DNA of 19,125 bases, from assembly GCA_937934355.1 (NCBI GenBank), contig CALGZY010000163.1, forward strand, positions 1-19,125, written 5' to 3'. Made by a program: the position numbers and the translations under genes. How positions within the stretch are numbered: the stretch's first letter is position 1; each line of letters starts with the position of its first letter. The DNA is from an uncultured Collinsella sp. Its GTDB lineage: Bacteria; Actinomycetota; Coriobacteriia; Coriobacteriales; Coriobacteriaceae. This document shows, in pieces, positions 14,705 through 19,125 of the stretch. The notes under the pieces were generated by a model. The model did not search any database. It was not told the origin of the DNA and was given only the letters and a program-made list of their open reading frames with translations.

Positions 14705-16078
14705 ATGGATACATCTGAGTACTTGTCTATGGGTGATGCTGCCCACCTGTTGGGCGTTACGAAAGCCCGCATATCTCAGCTTGCCGCATCGGGAACGCTC
14801 ACGTGCGATATTGTGGGCGGACGGAAGATGGTTGAGTATGATTCTGCGGTCGCTTATCAAAAAGTCCGCAAACGTGGACGCCGTCCTGCGGCCGATGTAG
14901 GGCGCAAGTTTACGCTGATGTCGGCCGACCATGAGGTCGCGCATGTCTCATTTGATCCGACGCGCGAGTTTCCCTTCGAAATCGCCGAGGTCCTCGATGC
15001 GCAACGAATGCCGTTTGGCACATGCTCGAGTTCTTCTCCAACGGTGAATAAGCGGGAGCTCAACGCGTGGTGGGGGCATCGGTCGGTGCCCGATGTTCGC
15101 CCTGGGCTTATCTCGCGCTACCGCGAGCTAGGGATTGTCAACGGCGTTGAGGTGCCGGTTCAATGCCTAGGCCTCTCGCTTTCGGATTGCTATTGGCTGC
15201 GGCCGGCAGAATGCGACGGGCTCGAATGGCGAAACCTCAATTACTTCGAGAACGAATTTGAGCGATCGGCGCCCGAAGAGCGTTCGGGTTGGTTGGAAGG
15301 CATCGGTCTTAAAAATCCGGATAACACGTCCGAGGGTGAGCTCCCTAAATCGTGGATGATTCGCAACGGCGTTCGCGTTCTGGTCAAGGGATGTGGCATG
15401 GACGATCAACGTCCCTTTAACGAGGCGGTTGCAACGGCTCTACATCGTCGCTTGCTGTCAGAGGGTGAGTTTGTTCCTTATACGGTTGAGCGGATGTTCG
15501 ATGGCCCCGTCTGTCTGTGCGACGACTTTCTTGATGGCCGCGAGGAATATGTTCCGGCTGTTTACGTTAAGAACGCCCTTGGCGGCCAGCGAGGAAGCTC
15601 GACGTACGACCGGTACTGCCGCTTCCTTGGTAAGCATGGAGCAGACGAGGCTGCCGTGAGAAGGTCTATGTCGCAGATGATCGTTTGCGATGCCCTTTTG
15701 GCCAACAGCGACCGCCATTGGCGAAACTTCGGCATCATCCGCAATGTCGATACCTTGGAGATAAGGCCTGCTCCGCTGTTCGATAGCGGCAACTGCCTGT
15801 GGTACAACGTGCCAACTGCCGTGCTGGCAGCTGGGGAGTTTGGGTTTTCCGCTAAGCCGTTTGGGCCCGACCCTTCCGTCCAGCTGGCGCTTGCGGACTC
15901 GCTCGATTGGTTCGATTCATCACGACTCAACGGATTTGTTAATGATGCGATTGAGATTCTTTCGCAGAGCGAATGGGCGACGGCGAAGGGTCGACTCGAG
16001 GCCATTTGCCGCGGCCTCGAGCGTCGCGTAATCGAGGTTAGTGCCTCTGTTGAGGTACTTCGACACGTGCAGCGATAA
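14705..16078 (+). CDS. Single-chain HTH-HipA-like kinase
   Basis: A 457-residue protein. Residues ~6-52 form a MerR/excisionase-type helix-turn-helix (YLSMGDAAHLLGVTKARISQ ...), followed by a basic linker (RKRGRRP). The rest resembles the HipA Ser/Thr kinase core: a candidate ATP lysine in VLVK (Lys228) with PFNEAVATALHRRL after it, the catalytic SDRHWRNFG (Asp336, Asn341) and a metal-binding aspartate in LFDSGN (Asp360). In classical hipBA the DNA-binding antitoxin HipB is a separate gene; here the DNA-binding part is fused to the kinase and no HipB-like gene is adjacent. ATG 14705 has AGGTGAT (14691-14697), a close anti-SD match; GTG 14693 and ATG 14696 are in frame but too close to it. Base and codon use look less GC-biased than in the neighbours, suggesting an acquired gene. 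Target and toxicity are unknown. Confidence 0.75.
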   Translation: MDTSEYLSMGDAAHLLGVTKARISQLAASGTLTCDIVGGRKMVEYDSAVAYQKVRKRGRRPAADVGRKFTLMSADHEVAHVSFDPTREFPFEIAEVLDAQRMPFGTCSSSSPTVNKRELNAWWGHRSVPDVRPGLISRYRELGIVNGVEVPVQCLGLSLSDCYWLRPAECDGLEWRNLNYFENEFERSAPEERSGWLEGIGLKNPDNTSEGELPKSWMIRNGVRVLVKGCGMDDQRPFNEAVATALHRRLLSEGEFVPYTVERMFDGPVCLCDDFLDGREEYVPAVYVKNALGGQRGSSTYDRYCRFLGKHGADEAAVRRSMSQMIVCDALLANSDRHWRNFGIIRNVDTLEIRPAPLFDSGNCLWYNVPTAVLAAGEFGFSAKPFGPDPSVQLALADSLDWFDSSRLNGFVNDAIEILSQSEWATAKGRLEAICRGLERRVIEVSASVEVLRHVQR

Positions 16079-16086
16079 ACCTGCGG

Positions 16087-17187
16087 CTACTTAAGTGCGC
16101 CGGTCACCGTGCCGCCGCCGAGGACGATGTCGCCGTGGTAGACTACAACGGCCTGGCCGGGGGCGATGGCTCGCTGCGGCTCGTCAAAAGTCAGCAGCAT
16201 TTGCCCGTCTTCGCCGCGCGTAAGGGTCGCTGCTTGGTCTTTCTGACGGTAACGGTACTTGGCGCCCACGCGAATGCCGCCGGCATCGAGTTCTGCCTCC
16301 ATGCGGTCGGCAGGGGCGCTCCAGATCCAGTCGTCGGCCGTGAGTGCTGTGGCCGTTAGGTCCTCGGCCTCGCCCAGATGCACGGTGTTGTTGGCGGCAT
16401 CGACGCCCGTCACATACACGGGATGCGCCATCGCGACGCCCAAGCCCTTGCGCTGGCCGATGGTATAGCGCAACGCGCCGTTATGGCGTCCGACCACGCT
16501 GCCGTCGCGCCACACAATGTCGCCCGGTGCAGCGGGATGTCCGCAGCGGCGCTCGATATAGCCCGCGTAGTCACCGTCTGGAATAAAGCAGATGTCCTCG
16601 CTTTCGGCCTTCTGGGCGTTGGTAAAGCCTTGCTCGGCGGCTATGCGGCGCACGTCGCGCTCTTTGTCTAGGCCTGCCAGCGGAAAGATCGTGTGCGCCA
16701 GGCGCTCCTGCGTAAGCGAATATAAAAAGTAGCTCTGGTCCTTTTTGGGATCTTCGCCGCGATGCAGCTGCCAGGTGCCGTCTACTGTCTGGCTTGTTTT
16801 GGCGTAATGACCCGTTGCGATGTAGTCGCAGCCCATGTCCAGCGCCGCACCGAGCAACGCGCCAAACTTTATGTGGCGGTTGCAGATGATGCACGGGTTG
16901 GGCGTCAGCCCCTCCTGGTAGGCGTTCACAAAGCGCTCGATAACGCTGCGGCCGAAGGTCTGCTGCAAGTCGAGCACATGGTGGGGTATCCCCAGACGCT
17001 CGGCGACGGCCTTCGCATCGGCGATGTCGCGGTCGACCTTACTCATGCCCGTGGCGGGATCGGGCGCGGGGCAGGTGAGGCGCATGGTGGCGCCGACGCA
17101 TTCGTAGCCCTGGCTTTTGAGCAGGTACGCGGTCACGCTGGAATCGACGCCGCCGCTCATGGCGACGAGCACGCGCTTGTTGTGCAT
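16087..17187 (-). CDS. mnmA: tRNA-specific 2-thiouridylase MnmA
   Basis: A 366-residue enzyme that thiolates U34 of tRNA-Lys, -Glu and -Gln using ATP and sulfur relayed from a cysteine desulfurase. The ATP-binding PP-loop SGGVDSS is at 11-17. The two catalytic cysteines are present: Cys99 in NPCIICN and Cys200 in SEDICFIP. Other family blocks include IATGHYAK, KDQSYFLYSL and GQRKGLG. The start ATG at 17187 has AAGGAGA 8 bp upstream. It faces the HipA-like gene with only 8 bp between stop codons and no terminator in the gap. Being downstream of cysK on the same strand places two sulfur-handling genes together, although a terminator lies between them. Confidence 0.95.
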   Translation of the reverse strand: MHNKRVLVAMSGGVDSSVTAYLLKSQGYECVGATMRLTCPAPDPATGMSKVDRDIADAKAVAERLGIPHHVLDLQQTFGRSVIERFVNAYQEGLTPNPCIICNRHIKFGALLGAALDMGCDYIATGHYAKTSQTVDGTWQLHRGEDPKKDQSYFLYSLTQERLAHTIFPLAGLDKERDVRRIAAEQGFTNAQKAESEDICFIPDGDYAGYIERRCGHPAAPGDIVWRDGSVVGRHNGALRYTIGQRKGLGVAMAHPVYVTGVDAANNTVHLGEAEDLTATALTADDWIWSAPADRMEAELDAGGIRVGAKYRYRQKDQAATLTRGEDGQMLLTFDEPQRAIAPGQAVVVYHGDIVLGGGTVTGALK

Positions 17188-17216
17188 GGGGAGGTTCTCC
17201 TTGGTGGCATGTGGCC

Positions 17217-17255
17217 AAAAAAGAAAAGCGGCGCGGGAGGCTGGTTCCGCGCCGC
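17217..17255 (-). terminator. Terminator between cysK and mnmA
   Basis: On the - strand GCGGCGCGG (17255-17247) pairs with CCGCGCCGC (17236-17228) around a 10-nt loop, followed by TTTTCTTTTTT. It ends cysK transcripts, or could act as an attenuator in the mnmA leader. Confidence 0.85.
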
Positions 17256-17259
17256 AGAC

Positions 17260-17268
17260 ATTGTAGCA
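17260..17268 (-). promoter_or_regulatory. mnmA: Candidate extended -10 for mnmA
   Basis: Read on the - strand: TGCTACAAT, an extended -10. No clear -35 precedes it. Transcripts from it would begin inside the terminator hairpin at 17228-17255, so the arrangement is either fortuitous or an attenuator. The rest of the gap to cysK (17269-17367) shows nothing else. Confidence 0.35.
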
Positions 17269-17367
17269 AGTTCGGGCGTCTCGTGGGACACCCTGATTGG
17301 ATGGGCTCAGACTGCCGGGAGAGAGGAGACCGGCTCGTCCGTGGGCTCAACCTATGGGCGACAGGCC

Positions 17368-18306
17368 CTAGTCCTGGAAGAGCGCCGTGGACAGGTAGCG
17401 CTCGCCGGTGTCGGCAAGCAGGGCCACGATGGTCTTGCCCTCGTTCTCGGGGCGCTTGGCCAGCTGCAGCGCGGCCCACACGGCGGCGCCGGACGAAATG
17501 CCCACGAGCACGCCCTCCTTGTGGCCCACGGCGCGGCCGGTCGCAAAGGCGTCGTCGTTCTCGACGGGGATGATCTCGTCATAGACCTGGGTGTCGAGGA
17601 CGTCGGGCACAAAACCGGCGCCGATACCCTGGATCTTGTGCGGGCCGGCTTGGCCCTTGGAGAGCACCGGGGAAGTGGCGGGCTCGACGGCGACGACCTT
17701 AATCTCGGGGTTCTGCTCCTTGAGGAACTCGCCCACGCCGGTCACGGTACCACCGGTGCCAACGCCGGCGACGAAGATGTCGACCTGACCGTCGGTGTCG
17801 TCCCAGATCTCGGGGCCGGTCGTGGTCTTGTGAATGGCCGGGTTGGCGGGATTCACAAACTGGCCGGCGATGATGCTGTTGGGAGTCTCCTTCTGCAGCT
17901 CCTCGGCCTTGGCGATAGCGCCCTTCATGCCCTTGGAGCCGTCGGTGAGCACGAGCTGCGCACCGTATGCCTGCATCAGCTTGCGGCGCTCGACGGACAT
18001 GGTCTCGGGCATGGTGATGATCACCTTGTAGCCGCGAGCCGCCGCCACCGAGGCGATGCCGACGCCGGTGTTGCCGCTCGTGGGCTCGATGATGGTGTAG
18101 TCGCCGCCGCGCACGAGCTTGCCTGCCTTCTCGGCCTCGTCAATCATGTTCTTGGCGACGCGGTCTTTAACGGATCCGGCGGGGTTGAAGTATTCCAGTT
18201 TGACGAGCACGCGAGCCTTGAGGTCCTCGTCGGCCTCAAAGTGGGTGAGCTCCAGAAGCGGGGTGTGGCCGATAAGCTGATCGATGGACGTGTAAACCTT
18301 GCTCAT
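17368..18306 (-). CDS. cysK: O-acetylserine sulfhydrylase (cysteine synthase A)
   Basis: A 312-residue PLP enzyme making cysteine from O-acetylserine and sulfide. The PLP lysine is Lys47 in NPAGSVKDR, the substrate loop TSGNTG is at 76-81, the phosphate-binding loop GTGGT at 183-187, and the PLP-ring serine lies in GISSGAA near the C-terminus. Length is normal for CysK. ATG at 18306 follows GGAGG by 6 bp. It is divergent from an Rrf2-family regulator gene, and its candidate promoter carries inverted repeats, so sulfur- or cysteine-responsive control like that of CymR in Firmicutes is likely by analogy. No serine acetyltransferase gene is visible beside it. Confidence 0.95.
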   Translation of the reverse strand: MSKVYTSIDQLIGHTPLLELTHFEADEDLKARVLVKLEYFNPAGSVKDRVAKNMIDEAEKAGKLVRGGDYTIIEPTSGNTGVGIASVAAARGYKVIITMPETMSVERRKLMQAYGAQLVLTDGSKGMKGAIAKAEELQKETPNSIIAGQFVNPANPAIHKTTTGPEIWDDTDGQVDIFVAGVGTGGTVTGVGEFLKEQNPEIKVVAVEPATSPVLSKGQAGPHKIQGIGAGFVPDVLDTQVYDEIIPVENDDAFATGRAVGHKEGVLVGISSGAAVWAALQLAKRPENEGKTIVALLADTGERYLSTALFQD

Positions 18307-18364
18307 GGTGAACCTCCAAAGTGTTCAAGTTGCTGGTTGCCGTGTGGTTTTACGGTGTGTCTAG

Positions 18365-18411
18365 CAGCTAAACCCATAAACCTTATAGGTTGTTCGTTTA
18401 GCTGTTGGCAA
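18365..18411 (-). promoter_or_regulatory. cysK: cysK promoter with nested inverted repeats (candidate operator)
   Basis: On the - strand TTGCCA (18411-18406) and TATAAG (18387-18382) are separated by 18 bp, a plausible -35/-10 pair. The -10 lies inside AACCT-TAT-AGGTT (18379-18391), a perfect inverted repeat. Both sit inside an outer 9-bp inverted repeat, CAGCTAAAC (18365-18373) with GTTTAGCTG (18396-18404). This is a strong candidate operator, possibly for the adjacent Rrf2 protein. Confidence 0.55.
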
Positions 18412-18479
18412 GCATAGTAGACACTAAAGCCTAGTAATGCAATAGGAAATAGAAGATTATTACGAGTCGATTAACCATC

Positions 18480-18523
18480 TTGACCGGAACGGGTATTTTC
18501 AAACCCAATTTTTCGGCTAGAAT
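18480..18523 (+). promoter_or_regulatory. Candidate promoter region of the rrf2 gene
   Basis: TAGAAT at 18518-18523 is a likely -10, about 37 bp before the start codon. Just upstream GGGT-N8-ACCC (18491-18494 with 18503-18506) is a small inverted repeat that could be an autoregulatory site. TTGACC at 18480-18485 is too far from this -10 to be its -35. Confidence 0.4.
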
Positions 18524-18559
18524 TTCAACGGACTAAAAGACCGAAAGGCAGCACTATAT

Positions 18560-18988
18560 ATGTTGGTTTCTACTAAGGGCAGGTACGCCCTGCGCGTTAT
18601 GGTCGATCTGGCCGAGCACCAGGCGGCCGGTCGCATCCCGCTCAAAGAGATCGCGGCGCGACAGGGGATTTCCGAGAAATATCTCGAGAACATCTTGGCT
18701 ACGCTCGTGCGCGCCAACATGCTTTCGGGCATGCGTGGCAAGGGCGGCGGCTATGTGCTCACGCGTCCGCCCGAGCAGTACACGGTGGGCGAGATCCTGC
18801 GCCTGACCGAGGGTAGTCTGGCGCCGGTCGCCTGCCTGGATGGCGACTGCAAGGGCTGCTCGCGCTCGGATGAGTGTCCCACGCTCGATGTGTGGAAGAA
18901 CCTGGACAAGCTCATCAACGACTACCTCGACGGCGTGACGCTCGACCAGCTCGTCGCCCCCAGCGAAGGCTACGACTACGTCATCTAG
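18560..18988 (+). CDS. Rrf2-family transcriptional regulator (IscR/CymR-like)
   Basis: A 142-residue regulator. MLVSTKGRYALRVMVDLAEH opens the Rrf2 winged-helix domain; LKEIAARQGISEKYLENIL is the recognition part and GKGGGYVLTRP the wing. Four cysteines, Cys92, 97, 100 and 106, lie where IscR binds its iron-sulfur cluster (Cys92, 98 and 104 in E. coli IscR), so a cluster or thiol switch is possible. B. subtilis CymR, a cysteine-metabolism repressor of this family, has no such set. The divergent cysK gene suggests a sulfur or cysteine regulon. No isc or suf genes follow, because the window meets an IS end. ATG 18560 has AAAGG at 18544-18548, a rather long spacing. Confidence 0.88.
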   Translation: MLVSTKGRYALRVMVDLAEHQAAGRIPLKEIAARQGISEKYLENILATLVRANMLSGMRGKGGGYVLTRPPEQYTVGEILRLTEGSLAPVACLDGDCKGCSRSDECPTLDVWKNLDKLINDYLDGVTLDQLVAPSEGYDYVI

Positions 18989-18993
18989 CCCAC

Positions 18994-19024
18994 CTGCCAT
19001 TTGGGGACGGGGTGGAAATGGTAG
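18994..19024. repeat. Second hairpin with GGGACGGGG loop
   Basis: CTGCCATTT (18994-19002) pairs with AAATGGTAG (19016-19024), 9 bp with one G-T wobble, around GGGGACGGGGTGG. The loop core equals that of the hairpin at 10663-10695, while the arms differ apart from the T/A-rich base next to the loop. It starts 6 bp after the rrf2 stop codon. Confidence 0.6.
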
Positions 19025-19070
19025 ATTTTCTTGCCTTCTGAGGATTGACAAATAAGAAGGCCGCCCATTT

Positions 19071-19125
19071 TGAACTGCACCCCAAAACTTGGACGGCTTA
19101 AATAAGAACTACGCCGCAAGGGACT
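19071..19125 (+). mobile_element. Left end of a probable IS3-family (IS150-like) element, cut by the window edge
   Basis: TGAACTGCACCCCAAAAC at 19071 followed by TTGGACGG resembles the terminal inverted repeats of IS150-group IS3 elements, which begin TG and have an ACTGCACCC...TTGGACG pattern. The transposase gene would lie beyond the window. The direct repeat and the other end cannot be seen. Confidence 0.55.

Noticed and set aside
16762..18417. Long + strand frame opposite mnmA and cysK
   Set aside because: It covers two well-defined genes, their gap and the terminator, and has no recognisable domain.
1..19125. tRNA or rRNA genes, CRISPR arrays and replication origin
   Set aside because: No cloverleaf-like sequences, regularly spaced repeats or DnaA-box clusters were seen on either strand by eye.

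Overview
The window reads as chromosomal DNA from a high-GC, anaerobic, fermentative bacterium. The best guess is a gut actinobacterium of the class Coriobacteriia, Collinsella-like. This rests on the gene mix ([FeFe] hydrogenase, phospho-alpha-glucosidase of the PTS type, lactaldehyde reductase, Rrf2 regulator next to cysK), on strong GGAGG-type ribosome sites with some GTG starts, and on intergenic repeat texture. It is an inference, since no rRNA or other marker gene is present.

Left part (1-7114): the 3' end of a family-4 glycosidase (GlvA/MalH type) and its terminator are followed by a tight four-gene operon on the + strand. The genes are a NuoF/GltD-like flavoprotein with several iron-sulfur motifs, an [FeFe] hydrogenase with a NuoG-like N-terminus, a lipoprotein of the NMT1/SsuA substrate-binding type, and a single-chain ABC permease-ATPase. 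The first two probably form a pyridine-nucleotide-linked hydrogenase that disposes of reductant as H2 or recovers it. The last two form an importer of unknown substrate whose link to the hydrogenase is the main open question.

Middle (7115-12925): a lone RelB/DinJ-type antitoxin sits just upstream of a CPBP membrane protease, with a 27-bp imperfect tandem repeat across the junction. A YgiQ-family radical SAM protein follows on the - strand, then a DUF1275 (YoaK-like) membrane protein and an iron-type lactaldehyde reductase (fucO) on the + strand.

Right part (12926-19125): a structured 595-bp intergenic region holds a terminator, a 225-bp unit bounded by inverted repeats, and two TGCACGTGCA palindromes. 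It precedes an M42 aminopeptidase. Next come a single-chain HTH-HipA-like kinase (+), mnmA and cysK (-), and a divergent Rrf2-family regulator that is the obvious candidate controller of cysK. The window ends in what looks like the first ~55 bp of an IS3-family element.

The most notable signals are the hydrogenase-transporter operon with its compact fused ABC protein, the HTH-HipA fusion, two hairpins that keep the loop GGGACGGGG while their arms differ, and the paired palindromes and inverted-repeat unit before the M42 gene.
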